A DNA stretch of 64,000 bases, from assembly GCF_019222765.1 (NCBI RefSeq), contig NZ_CP078145.1, positions 7,564,001-7,628,000 on the forward strand, written 5' to 3'. The stretch comes from Nocardia iowensis. GTDB lineage: Bacteria; Actinomycetota; Actinomycetes; Mycobacteriales; Mycobacteriaceae. Positions 51,847 through 60,707 of the stretch are shown here, piece after piece. The position numbers and the translations under genes were made by a program. The notes under the pieces are model-generated. The model saw nothing but the letters and a program-made list of their open reading frames with translations, had not been told where the DNA came from and did no database searches. The number at the start of each line of letters is the position of its first letter. Within the stretch, counting starts at the first letter, position 1.

Positions 51847-52251
51847 CTACAGAACGTATTCGTTGCCGTCTGCCTGGTGACGCGACGAACCGCGCGCACT
51901 CGGCCACCTCGGCGGAGCCACTGACGGTGGCGGCGCCATACGGTGCGGCGAGCCATTCTGAGGTGGCGCATCCCGCTTCGGCGCGTCCCGATTGAGCTCG
52001 GTGTAGATCCGCTCGGCCTCGGCTTGGGCATTCGTATACGCGATCCGGTGTCGATCGGCGATCAGCGACTCGAGCCGCCGGGCACCCGCCTCCAGCACAT
52101 ACGGCTCGATGTGCAAAGCGGTGATGTTGCCGCAGGTATCGGTCTCGACGAAGACGCCGCCATCCGCCGATCTGGAGCTGCCGCGTACCTCGGAGATCGC
52201 GGCATTCAATCGTTTGATGTGCGCGGCACGACGCTCGGTGTATTCGTCCAT
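51847..52251 (-). CDS. YbaB/EbfC-family protein of a T7SS locus
   Basis: A 134-residue protein with the YbaB/EbfC pattern: N-terminal helix, then GGVFVETDTCGNITALHIEP, then a long C-terminal helix (EAGARRLESLIADRHRIAYT). Its tail is Pro-rich and polar. YbaB proteins bind DNA, and relatives occur with ESX substrate genes in actinobacteria. GGGGGAAGTA precedes ATG 52251. As the first gene of the YbaB-WXG-effector-lipoprotein run it could regulate the cassette. Confidence 0.75.
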   Translation of the reverse strand: MDEYTERRAAHIKRLNAAISEVRGSSRSADGGVFVETDTCGNITALHIEPYVLEAGARRLESLIADRHRIAYTNAQAEAERIYTELNRDAPKRDAPPQNGSPHRMAPPPSVAPPRWPSARGSSRHQADGNEYVL

Positions 52252-52420
52252 TACTTCCCCCGATTCGACCGGCGAACCGATCCCTGATGTACCGCCACAC
52301 ACTATCGGCCGACAGTTTGCCGGAGCAACCTTATCGTGGGCAGCGGACGCTGATCAGGTGCCGATCGAACTGCGCGGCCTCGGCACCGCGCCGGATGGAC
52401 GGTGTACACATGGCAGCTCA

Positions 52421-53476
52421 TCACCGCCGTGTGACCCCGCTACGGGAAGTACCAACGCAAATCCGACCGGGAAGACCCGGTCGCCCGGCGGTGAGCTCGG
52501 ATGGTCGCCCGGCCGAGGAACGACCGAGTCCCAACCGTGGATTCGGATGGGGCTCAGCGGTGCGGCCCGCCCGCACCAGTAGGCGAGCAATGGCCATGGC
52601 AACCTGCCTCGGCTGCTCGAGAATTACCGAGTGACCGGCGCCTTCGACGAGCGCGAAATCCGAATACTCGACGGCGGCGGCCATCGCGACGGAATGCGAC
52701 GGCGGTGTCATCAGGTCGGCGGAGCCGCACAGAATCAACGTCGGGATCTTCGAAAGCACAGGCAGCGTATCGGTTTGGTCATAGTCCATGAAGGCGCTCA
52801 AGAAGCTCGCCATGGTCACGATCGGTGTTTCGTTGTGCATCGCGTTGGCAAGGGCGAGCACGCCAGCGCTGACCTTGCGATCGCCGAATTCGGCGGTACG
52901 GATGATCGGAGCGAAAATCTTGCAGGCCAACAGCTTTGCGTGGTGCATCAGGACCGGCGCCCGTTGGACGGCAGCCTGGAATACCTCAACGACCGGGTGG
53001 CGCAGGAGGCGGCCGAAGCCGGCATCGGCAAGCCCGCTCGCAGCGGTCGCGATGAGTGCGACGCCGACGATGCGGGTGCCGATCTCGTGCGGGTTCTGGC
53101 CGGCGTAGTTCAGCACGGTCATGCCGCCCATCGAGTGGCCGACCAGGACGATCGGCCCGGTCGGGGCGACGGCGTCGAGAACATCGCGCAGGTCGTAGCC
53201 CAGTTGCTCGAGGTTGTAGGTCTGCCTGGACGCCGCGGCCGAGTCGCCGTGGCCGCGATGGTCGTAGCAGACGACCCGGGCGCCGGTGTACTGGCGCAGC
53301 AGCGCGTCGCGGACGTAAGTCCAGGACTCACTGCGTAGGCAATGCCCGTGCACGAGGACGACCGTGAGGTCTGCGTTTCGGGGGCCGTATTCGCGAACCG
53401 CCAGTGCCACATCGTCTTCCGTCGTGACCACGGCACGACGTGCTGCCGAGGTGACGATTGTGCTGAAGATCGGCAT
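52421..53476 (-). CDS. Alpha/beta hydrolase
   Basis: A 351-residue hydrolase. Oxyanion region VLVHGHCLRSESW, nucleophile elbow GHSMGG (Ser at about residue 117), Asp in LILCGSADLMTP and His in EGAGHSVIL make a full catalytic set. A Ser/Arg/Gly-rich tail of about 50 residues (from AGRTAEPHPNP) follows the catalytic domain and is unusual. ATG 53476 has GGAG 8 bases upstream; ATG 53524 is the longer option. Substrate unknown. Confidence 0.85.
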   Translation of the reverse strand: MPIFSTIVTSAARRAVVTTEDDVALAVREYGPRNADLTVVLVHGHCLRSESWTYVRDALLRQYTGARVVCYDHRGHGDSAAASRQTYNLEQLGYDLRDVLDAVAPTGPIVLVGHSMGGMTVLNYAGQNPHEIGTRIVGVALIATAASGLADAGFGRLLRHPVVEVFQAAVQRAPVLMHHAKLLACKIFAPIIRTAEFGDRKVSAGVLALANAMHNETPIVTMASFLSAFMDYDQTDTLPVLSKIPTLILCGSADLMTPPSHSVAMAAAVEYSDFALVEGAGHSVILEQPRQVAMAIARLLVRAGRTAEPHPNPRLGLGRSSAGRPSELTAGRPGLPGRICVGTSRSGVTRR

Positions 53477-53638
53477 CGGAGGCTCCGGTTCGCTGGCGGT
53501 GACTTGTTCAACTTTCCGCCGCATTTGTCGCCGATATCAGGCACCCGAGTGCTGAGGACATTCCCCCAGGGGTGAGCAGACCCCCACCAAGGTGACGCCT
53601 ATTTGCCGATCCTCATGTCCGGCGGGTCACCCAGAATC

Positions 53639-54817
53639 ATGGGCGAGTGGCGGACCTTTCCGGCATGGTGGGATATGGACGTTTTGCGCGAATACGCCCT
53701 ACTTGCCTTGCGAATCGACCGCCTCGTGACCGAACACCCCAGTGGGACCTGGATTCTCGACTATCGAGGCCCGGACCCTTGGCGCGCCGAGGTGGCCGCC
53801 GAGCCGTTGCCGAATCCGGCAGACCTGGTTCGCCGTGCCGAGGACCTGGCAGCCTCCGTCGCCGATGACGTCGCGTTGACAGAGCAGATCGGTGCCCTTC
53901 ACACCATGGCGCGGCAACTGTCCGGCGAAAAGCTGTCACTGCACGAGCAGGTCCGGGGCATGCTCGGGATCGACGTCGATTGGATACCCGACGAACAGTT
54001 CGACGAGGCGTATCAGCTGCTCGACGAGGGGTTACCGGACATGAAAGGGTCTCTCGCACAACGGATGCACGCTTGGCGCGCGAACCACAGTCTGCCGCCA
54101 GGCCGAACGGCGCGACTTTCCGAGCTGGTGCAACGAGCCGTAGCCGAAACGATTACCCGCACCACAACACTGTTTCCATTACCCGAAAACATCGAAGTGA
54201 CATGCGAATTCGCCTCCGGACCATTTCGCGGTCTTTATCGCGGCGACACGCGAGGAACCTTGTTCATCGATCCACAACTCCCGTTCAATCTCGCGGATCT
54301 GTTCTATGTCGTTGCGCACGAAGCCTTCCCAGGCCACATCTGCGAGTTCATGATCAAGCAACTTCACCTGGCGGACCGACCGGACATCCAAACCCGCTTC
54401 ATGCCCTCGCCCGCCTACCTGGTGTCCGAGGGACTTGGCCTACATGCCCAACAACTACTCTTTCCCGACGACCAGGCACAACGGTGGCTGATCGACAATG
54501 TCGATGAGCTCCAACAAGATTCGAGCGACTACGCCAAGATCCACCGAGCCAGAAACATCCTCTGGAGCGCCTACTGCAACGCCGCCTTCCTGGTCGCCCA
54601 GCAAAAGCCATGGTCAGAAGTCCGAACCTACCTCGCCGAAACCGCACTCCTCGCCGACGACGAGCTCGCATACCTCGAAGGAATGTACGGCACCCCCTTC
54701 CTCGAGCCCTACATCTTCACCTACTACCACGGCTACCGCCTACTGCAACCACACCTGTCCGATCCGAACTTCCTGAGACGCGTTCTGACAGAACAGCTCC
54801 CGGTCTCGTTGCTGTGA
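53639..54817 (+). CDS. DUF885-like zinc peptidase-type protein
   Basis: About 392 residues. The motif HEAFPGHICEFM (about residues 233-244) fits the HExxPGH zinc-binding signature of the DUF885 family, followed by SEGLGLHAQQL, which should supply the third ligand. DUF885 proteins usually run 550-600 residues, so this is a short form without the N-terminal half-domain. No signal peptide is seen. Possible metallopeptidase, substrate unknown. ATG 53639 is chosen; ATG 53675 is an alternative. Confidence 0.7.
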   Translation: MGEWRTFPAWWDMDVLREYALLALRIDRLVTEHPSGTWILDYRGPDPWRAEVAAEPLPNPADLVRRAEDLAASVADDVALTEQIGALHTMARQLSGEKLSLHEQVRGMLGIDVDWIPDEQFDEAYQLLDEGLPDMKGSLAQRMHAWRANHSLPPGRTARLSELVQRAVAETITRTTTLFPLPENIEVTCEFASGPFRGLYRGDTRGTLFIDPQLPFNLADLFYVVAHEAFPGHICEFMIKQLHLADRPDIQTRFMPSPAYLVSEGLGLHAQQLLFPDDQAQRWLIDNVDELQQDSSDYAKIHRARNILWSAYCNAAFLVAQQKPWSEVRTYLAETALLADDELAYLEGMYGTPFLEPYIFTYYHGYRLLQPHLSDPNFLRRVLTEQLPVSLL

Positions 54818-54864
54818 TCATGCCGGTGATCGCCATCCGAGCTCCAGTCGGTAATGATGGCGGA

Positions 54865-55470
54865 ATGGTCACGGTAGCGCTGTTCCATTCGGTGTACGGT
54901 CGGCGGACCGTCGAGTTACGTGCCGCGCAGCGGCTTCGCGTTCTCGGCCATGAGGTTCATGTACCAGACCTGTATGCAGGCCGGACAGCGTCGAGCCTCG
55001 ACGCTGGATTCGAGCTGAAGGACGAAATCGGCTGGGACACAATCGTCGGCCGAGCCCATGCATCCCTCGACGAGCTCCCCGACGACACCGCCCTCATCGG
55101 ATTCTCCATGGGCGCCGGAGTGATTCACGACCTCCTTCCCGACCGCTCCGCCACGGCGGGAGTGCTACTACTTCACGGACTGGCCGACTTCCCCACATGG
55201 GCGCGACCTGGACTCCCGATACAACTGCATATCGCCGCCCCAGACATATTCGCACCCCCAGAACGGATCGCCACCTGGCAAGCCACCGCCATCAGACGCG
55301 AAGCATCAGCGCAGGTCTTCACCTACCCAGGAGTGGGCCACTTCTACACCGATGAGAGCCTTCCGGACTACAACCGCGAGGCCGCGACGCTCACATGGCA
55401 ACGAGCGATCGACTTCCTGGGCACCCTCGAGTCCGGCCACGTGAACGGCGAAGGCAAGAACCTTCCGTGA
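54865..55470 (+). CDS. Dienelactone-hydrolase-family protein
   Basis: A 201-residue alpha/beta hydrolase of the DLH family: VTVALFHSVYGRRTVELRAA, VPDLYAGRTASS, nucleophile elbow GFSMGAG (about residues 79-85) and the catalytic His in YPGVGHFYTDES. Classical dienelactone hydrolases use Cys at the nucleophile; here Ser is found, so esterase activity is as likely. ATG 54865 is used because the upstream frame has no family similarity. It lies 47 bp after the DUF885-like gene and may share its transcript. Confidence 0.8.
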   Translation: MVTVALFHSVYGRRTVELRAAQRLRVLGHEVHVPDLYAGRTASSLDAGFELKDEIGWDTIVGRAHASLDELPDDTALIGFSMGAGVIHDLLPDRSATAGVLLLHGLADFPTWARPGLPIQLHIAAPDIFAPPERIATWQATAIRREASAQVFTYPGVGHFYTDESLPDYNREAATLTWQRAIDFLGTLESGHVNGEGKNLP

Positions 55471-55521
55471 CGCCGCAGTGCCGCGCGGTCGCGCTGACGC
55501 AGCACTATTCCTCAGTGGCCT

Positions 55522-56601
55522 TTAGACGTTAAAACGGAACTCGACGACGTCGCCGTCGTGCATGACGTAGTCCTTGCCTTCCATGCGGACCTTGCCTGCG
55601 GACTTGGCGGCGGCCATGGAGCCGGCTTCTACCAGGTCGGTGAAGGCTACTACTTCGGCCTTGATGAAGCCGCGTTCGAAGTCGGTGTGGATTACGCCTG
55701 CGGCTTTGGGGGCGGTGTCGCCCTGGTGGATTGTCCAGGCGCGGGCCTCTTTCGGGCCTGCGGTGAGGTAGGTCTGCAGTCCGAGGGTGTGGAAACCGGC
55801 GCGGGCGAGGGCGTGCAGGCCGGGTTCGGTCTGGCCGATGGATTCGAGGAGTTCGAGGGCGGATTCGTCGTCGAGTTCGAGGAGTTCGGCTTCGACCTTG
55901 GCGTCGAGGAAAACCGCATCAGCCGGGGCGACAGAGGCTTTCAGCTCGGCGACCTTGGCCTCGTCGGTGAGTACCGACTCGTCGGCGTTGAAGACGTAGA
56001 GGAACGGCTTGGTGGTGAGCAGCGAAAGTTCTTTCAGCAGTTCGGCATCCACCTTGTTGCCAGCGGCGAACAGGGTGGTGCCGCTGTTCAGGATCTCCTG
56101 CGCTACCTTCGCTGCGTCGGCGACCGGCTTACGGTCCTTCTTGACTTTGGCTTCCTTCTCCAGCCGCACGACCGCCTTCTCCAGGGTCTGCAGGTCGGCG
56201 AGGATGAGCTCGGTCTCGATCACCTCGATGTCGGCGGCGGGGTCGACGCGGCCGTCCACGTGCACCACATCGTCGTCGGCGAAGACGCGGACCACCTGGC
56301 AGATGGCGTCCGCCTCGCGGATGTTGGCGAGGAACTTGTTGCCAAGGCCGGCGCCCTCGGAGGCGCCCTTGACGATGCCCGCGATGTCGACGAAGGACAC
56401 GACGGCGGGCACGATGCGCTCGGAGTTGAAGATCTCGGCCAGCGTGTTCAGCCGCGGATCGGGCAGCGGAACCACGCCGACGTTCGGCTCGATGGTCGCG
56501 AACGGGTAGTTCGCGGCCAGCACGTCGTTCTTGGTCAGCGCGTTGAAGAGCGTCGACTTTCCGACGTTGGGCAGGCCGACGATTCCGAGGGTGAGACTCA
56601 C
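55522..56601 (-). CDS. ychF: Ribosome-binding ATPase YchF
   Basis: A 359-residue Obg-family P-loop protein. GLPNVGKSTLFNAL (residues 8-21), DIAGIVKGASEGAGLG (switch) and the coiled-coil region around 130-200 are typical, and a TGS domain closes the protein (HTDFERGFIKAEVVAF, then MEGKDYVMHDGDVVEFRF). YchF prefers ATP over GTP and works at the ribosome and in oxidative-stress control. GTG start. Monocistronic by context. Confidence 0.96.
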   Translation of the reverse strand: MSLTLGIVGLPNVGKSTLFNALTKNDVLAANYPFATIEPNVGVVPLPDPRLNTLAEIFNSERIVPAVVSFVDIAGIVKGASEGAGLGNKFLANIREADAICQVVRVFADDDVVHVDGRVDPAADIEVIETELILADLQTLEKAVVRLEKEAKVKKDRKPVADAAKVAQEILNSGTTLFAAGNKVDAELLKELSLLTTKPFLYVFNADESVLTDEAKVAELKASVAPADAVFLDAKVEAELLELDDESALELLESIGQTEPGLHALARAGFHTLGLQTYLTAGPKEARAWTIHQGDTAPKAAGVIHTDFERGFIKAEVVAFTDLVEAGSMAAAKSAGKVRMEGKDYVMHDGDVVEFRFNV

Positions 56602-57187
56602 GAGAAGTGGAGTCTACGCGGCAGGCGCGGTCCCCCAACCCGCGCCCGCCCGCAGCCCCCGGATATGCGGGTTCGGTCGCGCCGCGACCGCCGCCAGCTG
56701 CGAAACCACAGCCTCGAAGGAACGCCGGTTCGGCGGCGAGCTGACCTCACTGTGGGCGCGAACGCATCGGACTACACGGTGCAGCCTGAGCAAGGCTGCC
56801 ACCTACCGAGCCAGACACGCCGGAACCCGCCGCCCCTGACCCGACGGTCGGCCACCTCACCCCATCCATCTCGCAGAGCGTCCACACGCCTCACATGGTC
56901 TGCGCCCTCTGCGAGGCGTAGGACGCCTCTGTGAGATCGACTCGGGTAACAGCCGGTGCGGTCGCCGACCGTGGATCGGCGACCCAGAATCGGCGGGCTG
57001 CGGATCGGGTGAGCCACGGTCGGCGCCGCGATCGACGAGTTGGGTCGACAAGCCGCGATCGACGAGCCGCGATCAGCGATTCACGGTCGGCAAGCCACGG
57101 TCAACGAGCCAGCGATCGGCGAGCTGCGGATCTGCGGACTGCGGATCTGCGACCCACCGTCGGTGCGCCGCGGTCAGTGAGCCGCGA
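56602..57187. other. Intergenic region with hairpin and minisatellite
   Basis: About 585 bp without a credible gene. It has a 7-bp hairpin GAGGCGT / ACGCCTC (56913-56929) and then a degenerate 14-bp tandem repeat filling most of the rest. The first 200 bp after the ychF start should contain that gene's promoter, though no clear boxes were recognised. Confidence 0.6.
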
Positions 57188-57190
57188 TCA
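56969..57190. repeat. Degenerate 14-bp tandem repeat
   Basis: About 15 units of 12-16 bp, consensus GACGAGCCGCGATC, in tandem. Each unit ends in (G/C)RxTC, as in GACAAGCCGCGATC and GGCAAGCCACGGTC. The array reaches the stop codon of the downstream quinone-reductase-like gene. Units differ by several bases, so this is an old array. Confidence 0.7.
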
Positions 57191-58111
57191 GGGGATCAGG
57201 ACGACCTTGCCGAGATTGCTTCGCTCCTCGATCACCATGTGCGCCTTGGCGGCGTCGTCGAGTACGAATTCCGCGTGGACCGCGGGGCGAAGCTGTCCCG
57301 AAGCGACGTACTGCCACAGTTCCTGGCGCCACTGCTCGTACAGGGCGGGGCGGCCCTTCGCGACCTGCGCCATCTGGAAGCCGATGACCGACTTGGCGCC
57401 GACGAGCAGGTCGTACGCCTGGATGGTGCCGCCGCCGGAGCTGTAGGCGACCAAGCGTCCGCCGGGCACCAGAGCGGCGATGGCGGGGCCGAGCAGGTCG
57501 CCGCCGACCGCATCGAGCGTGTAGTCGACGGGGTCACCCCACGATTCCTGCTCGTACTCGATCACCTCGTCCGCGCCGAGTCCGCGCACGAAATCGGCCT
57601 TGGAAAGGTCCGAGACCGCACCGACCACTCGCGACGCGCCACGCACCCGGGCAAGCTGGACTGCGAGATGCCCCACCCCGCTGGCCGCGGCGGTGATGAG
57701 TGCCGACTCACCCTCCTTCGGATCCGCGGCATCGAGGGCACCCAGTGCGACCAAACCGCTGCGCACGAGCGCGACCGCATCCACGGCGGACGCACCGTCG
57801 GGAATCGGTGACGCCATCGCCACCGACAGCAGCGCGTAGTCGGCGTATCCGTGCCCGAATACCAGCCCGGTCACCCGGTACCCCGGCGCGTATCCGGTGA
57901 CACCCTCGCCGACCGCGACCACCTCGCCCGCGACCTCGCCACCCAGCGCGATCGGGTCGCGCTGCTCGCGCACCTTCCGCACCACTGGCAGGGTCACTCC
58001 GATCGCCTCGACCCGGACCAGAAGTTCACCGGGGCCGGGCGTCGGCACCTCAACCGACACGACCTCGAGCACCTCAGGACCACCGCTGCGCTCGTATTGG
58101 ACCCGCCGCAT
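57188..58111 (-). CDS. Quinone oxidoreductase-like zinc-independent MDR enzyme
   Basis: A 307-residue medium-chain dehydrogenase/reductase without zinc ligands. N-terminal GroES-like domain (GGPEVLEVVSVEVPTPGPGELLVRV) and a Rossmann domain with AAASGVGHLAVQLARVRGA (about 141-159) binding NADPH. It resembles NADPH:quinone reductases. GGAGGTGTG ahead of ATG 58111 sets the start; the open frame upstream is not coding. Its 3' end lies in the minisatellite. Confidence 0.9.
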   Translation of the reverse strand: MRRVQYERSGGPEVLEVVSVEVPTPGPGELLVRVEAIGVTLPVVRKVREQRDPIALGGEVAGEVVAVGEGVTGYAPGYRVTGLVFGHGYADYALLSVAMASPIPDGASAVDAVALVRSGLVALGALDAADPKEGESALITAAASGVGHLAVQLARVRGASRVVGAVSDLSKADFVRGLGADEVIEYEQESWGDPVDYTLDAVGGDLLGPAIAALVPGGRLVAYSSGGGTIQAYDLLVGAKSVIGFQMAQVAKGRPALYEQWRQELWQYVASGQLRPAVHAEFVLDDAAKAHMVIEERSNLGKVVLIP

Positions 58112-58514
58112 CACACCTCCACAATTCGTCAGAAGCCGCAACGTTAACCAGCGGCCCGAGTGGGCCCCAACCCAATTCCGAACCCAAGTGCTCCATCTCA
58201 CCGCGCGCCGGATCCCCCGTCCGACCAGGACGTGCCCGGGACACCCCCGAAACCCCCTGCGCCACGCCGCTCGAATTGCACGAGCCCAACCCCGGCCAAG
58301 CCTCCGCGCGCCGATGGGACATGGCAGCGGCAAAGTGCGAGCGCGGACCCCGTCATGTCCCATTCGAGAGCTCCGGCCCCGGCTAGGCCAACCGCAGTGA
58401 GCCCGACGGGACATGGCCGTGGCGTTATTCGAGAACCTGCTCCGTCCCGTTCGCCGCCGCCAGCTTCTGGGTGCGTGCCGTGTACGGCGGGGCGGGTCAG
58501 GGCTGAGGGGCGGG
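58112..58514. other. Intergenic region with palindromic repeat
   Basis: About 400 bp with no credible gene. It contains the third copy of the 62-bp palindromic element and, about 45 bp later, a half copy (GACGGGACATGGCCGTGG from 58405). The rest is GC-rich without recognised sites. Confidence 0.55.
58308..58369. repeat. 62-bp palindromic element, copy 3
   Basis: Stem ATGGGACATG (58314-58323) / CATGTCCCAT (58354-58363), 10 exact pairs. Compared with copy 1, a C-G stem pair is replaced by T-A, a compensatory change. Common blocks are GGGAC, TGGC, GCG and GTGCGAG at equal spacing, then CATGTCCC. It is 18 kb away from the other two copies. Confidence 0.6.
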
Positions 58515-59108
58515 TCAGGGCGGGGAAATCGCGGGGCCGAGGGCTCGGGTGAGGGTTTGGGCGAGGCTTCTGGCTAGTTCGTCCGAGGCGGGAGTTGCGT
58601 CTGGGCCGGACTCGTAGAAGCGGAGGAAGGCTTGGTGGAAGCAGGCGCCGTCTAGGAGGGCGGCGATCGTGGGTAGTTCGGCGTCTGCGGCGATTCGACC
58701 GAGTTCTCGCTCGGCACTGAGGTATTCGGTGATGCCGGTGATGGCGTGGCCGGGGCCCGCGCCGTGGCGGCGCATGGCGTCGCGGTGGGCGGCCATGCGT
58801 TGGGGTTCGGCCAGCATGCCGCCGAGTAGGGGTAGGGATTGCTGGTAGAAGCTCAGGGCACTGCGCGCCATCGCGGCCAGGTTGGCTTCGACGGTGGCGG
58901 TACCGGGTTCGGGGCGTGCGCCGACCGGATCGGGCATGCGGTGGCGGAGGACATTGAGGATGAGGTCCTCTTTGTCACTGAAATGCTTGTAGAGCGCGGC
59001 CTCGGAATAGCCTGCGGCCTTGGCGATTTCCTTGGTCGTGGCATGGACGACGCCGCGGGTGCGCATGATCTTCGCCGCCGCGTCGAGGATCTGATCGCGA
59101 GTTCCCAC
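58515..59108 (-). CDS. TetR-family transcriptional regulator
   Basis: A 197-residue TetR protein: TRDQILDAAAKIMRTRGVVH, then IAKAAGYSEAALYKHFSDKEDLIL as the HTH at about residues 26-49, and a helical ligand domain. GTG 59108 has GGAGG close upstream; a TTG at 59126 is the alternative. It is divergent from the NAD(P)-binding gene at 59187. The direct repeat between them is its likely operator. Confidence 0.88.
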   Translation of the reverse strand: MGTRDQILDAAAKIMRTRGVVHATTKEIAKAAGYSEAALYKHFSDKEDLILNVLRHRMPDPVGARPEPGTATVEANLAAMARSALSFYQQSLPLLGGMLAEPQRMAAHRDAMRRHGAGPGHAITGITEYLSAERELGRIAADAELPTIAALLDGACFHQAFLRFYESGPDATPASDELARSLAQTLTRALGPAISPP

Positions 59109-59126
59109 ATGTCCTCCGGTTGACAA

Positions 59127-59168
59127 GTTAGTAAGTACTCACCATCCTAGGTTAGTAAGTACTCACCA
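59127..59168. promoter_or_regulatory. Paired TetR operator candidate
   Basis: The 18-bp sequence GTTAGTAAGTACTCACCA occurs twice (59127-59144, 59151-59168), 24 bp start to start. Each copy contains a near-perfect palindrome, GTAAGTACTCAC, centred on AGTACT. Two such sites in the gap between the divergent TetR gene and the 59187 gene suggest cooperative repression of both. Confidence 0.7.
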
Positions 59169-59186
59169 ACTTGAGAGGCCTGGAAA

Positions 59187-59819
59187 ATGCGACTCACCAT
59201 CTTCGGAGCGACCGGCAACACCGGCGGCCGACTTGTTCGGCAAGCACTGGCGGCAGGACACGAAGTCACCGCCGTGGCCCGAGGCGAGCACACGATGCAG
59301 GACCACCCTCGGCTGCGGGTGGTCGTGGCCGATCCGATGAACCCCGCCGAGATCACCGAGGCGATCCGTGGCGCCGACGCCGTGTTGGACACCATTGGAT
59401 CCAGAGCCAGCGGACCGACATCGACCTGCACCGACGCCGCGCTATCGATCACCAAGGCCATGGAATCCACGGGCGTCCAACGTCTGGTGCTGATCAGCAA
59501 CAGCGCCAGAATCGCCGGGCCTGGCGATGATTGGTTCACCCGCTTCGTCGTCAAACCGCTGATTCTGCGCCCGCTGCTGCGGCACAGCCTGGCGGATATG
59601 GCGGCCGCCGAACAAGCGGTCCGCGACACCGCACTGGACTGGACAATCGTCCGGGCGCCACAGCTGACCGACAACAAGGCGAAGGGCTCCTATCGCACCG
59701 CGATCGAACGCAACGTGACCTTCGGCATCCGCATCACCCGCGACGACCTGGCAACCTGCCTGCTCGACCTGGTCGCCGAGCCGGGCACAATCCGCACGCA
59801 CGTCAACGTCGCCAACTGA
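59187..59819 (+). CDS. NAD(P)-binding NmrA/SDR-like protein
   Basis: A 210-residue atypical short-chain dehydrogenase. N-terminal GATGNTGG (residues 7-14) is the nucleotide-binding loop, with DAVLDTIGSRA, LVLISNSARI and DWTIVRAPQLTD following as expected in NmrA-like/YwnB-type proteins. The usual YxxxK pair is not obvious, so it may sense NAD(P) rather than act as an oxidoreductase. ATG 59187 follows GAGAGG. Control by the adjacent TetR protein is likely. Confidence 0.85.
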   Translation: MRLTIFGATGNTGGRLVRQALAAGHEVTAVARGEHTMQDHPRLRVVVADPMNPAEITEAIRGADAVLDTIGSRASGPTSTCTDAALSITKAMESTGVQRLVLISNSARIAGPGDDWFTRFVVKPLILRPLLRHSLADMAAAEQAVRDTALDWTIVRAPQLTDNKAKGSYRTAIERNVTFGIRITRDDLATCLLDLVAEPGTIRTHVNVAN

Positions 59820-59860
59820 TTCGCCTTGCGGTAGCCACGGCGCGGCGTAGCGTGACCGAT

Positions 59861-60697
59861 ATGCAGCCGAGCACCGAAGTGGTGACGGCGCGGCCGGCCC
59901 CGATGCTCGCGCCGTTCATCGATCACTATGTGGGCTACCGCATGGCGGGATATGCGGCAGGCCTGCATCGCGGGCTGCCGTCGGCGCACATGACCTTCGT
60001 CATCAGCATCGGGCCGCCGATCGACGTTGTCGCACAAACGAATCCGCGTCAGTCCCCGCAGGACTACCGATGTTCGCTCGGCGGGTTACAGGCGAGCTCG
60101 GCACTGATCTCGCACGACGGCTACCAGGAGGGTGTCGCGGTCGCACTGACGCCGCTCGGCAGCCGAGCATTGTTCGGTGTGCCCGCCGGGGCGCTGTGGG
60201 ATACGTCGGTGGAATGCGCCGACGTCGTCGGCCCGGTGGGCAGCGAACTGTGGGAACAGTTGCAGGAGTTGCCCGCCTGGCCAGAACGTTTCGCCGCCTG
60301 CGATCGAATCCTGACCCGCATGGCCAGCCCCGATCACGTGGTCGGTCCCGAGCTGACGTGGGCGTGGCGCACCCTGGTCCAGTCCGGCGGAACGCTCTCG
60401 ATCGGGCGGCTGGTCGAGGAAATCGGCTGGAGCAGACAGCATCTCGCGCGCCGGTTCAACAACGAATTCGGCTCGAGTCCGAAGCTGGCGGCCCGGATCA
60501 TCCGCTTCGAGCGGGCCAGGCGGATGCTGGAACACACCCCCTCGTACGTGTCGATCGCCCAGGTCGCCGCCGCCTGCGGCTACTACGACCAAGCCCATCT
60601 GAACCGAGACTTCGCCGAACTCGCGGGCACCAGCCCGACGACCTGGCTGGCCGAGGAGATTCCATCCGTCCAAGACCCGGCGGGGCCCGCCGGGTGA
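59861..60697 (+). CDS. AraC-family transcriptional regulator
   Basis: A 278-residue regulator. The N-terminal ligand domain (PFIDHYVGYRMAGY, then HMTFVISIGPPI) is of the DUF6597 type. The C-terminal HTH pair is LSIGRLVEEIGWSRQHLARRF and ACGYYDQAHLNRDFAELAGTSP. ATG 59861 is preferred (MQPSTEVVT); GTG 59852 is possible. It is 10 bp upstream of the VOC-family gene on the same strand, probably one operon, so it may control a small-molecule detoxification gene. Confidence 0.88.
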   Translation: MQPSTEVVTARPAPMLAPFIDHYVGYRMAGYAAGLHRGLPSAHMTFVISIGPPIDVVAQTNPRQSPQDYRCSLGGLQASSALISHDGYQEGVAVALTPLGSRALFGVPAGALWDTSVECADVVGPVGSELWEQLQELPAWPERFAACDRILTRMASPDHVVGPELTWAWRTLVQSGGTLSIGRLVEEIGWSRQHLARRFNNEFGSSPKLAARIIRFERARRMLEHTPSYVSIAQVAAACGYYDQAHLNRDFAELAGTSPTTWLAEEIPSVQDPAGPAG

Positions 60698-60707
60698 CGC
60701 TGGGGAC

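Noticed and set aside
56931..57446. Plus-strand frame over the 14-bp minisatellite
   Set aside because: The translation only reflects the tandem repeat and then runs antisense to the quinone-reductase gene.
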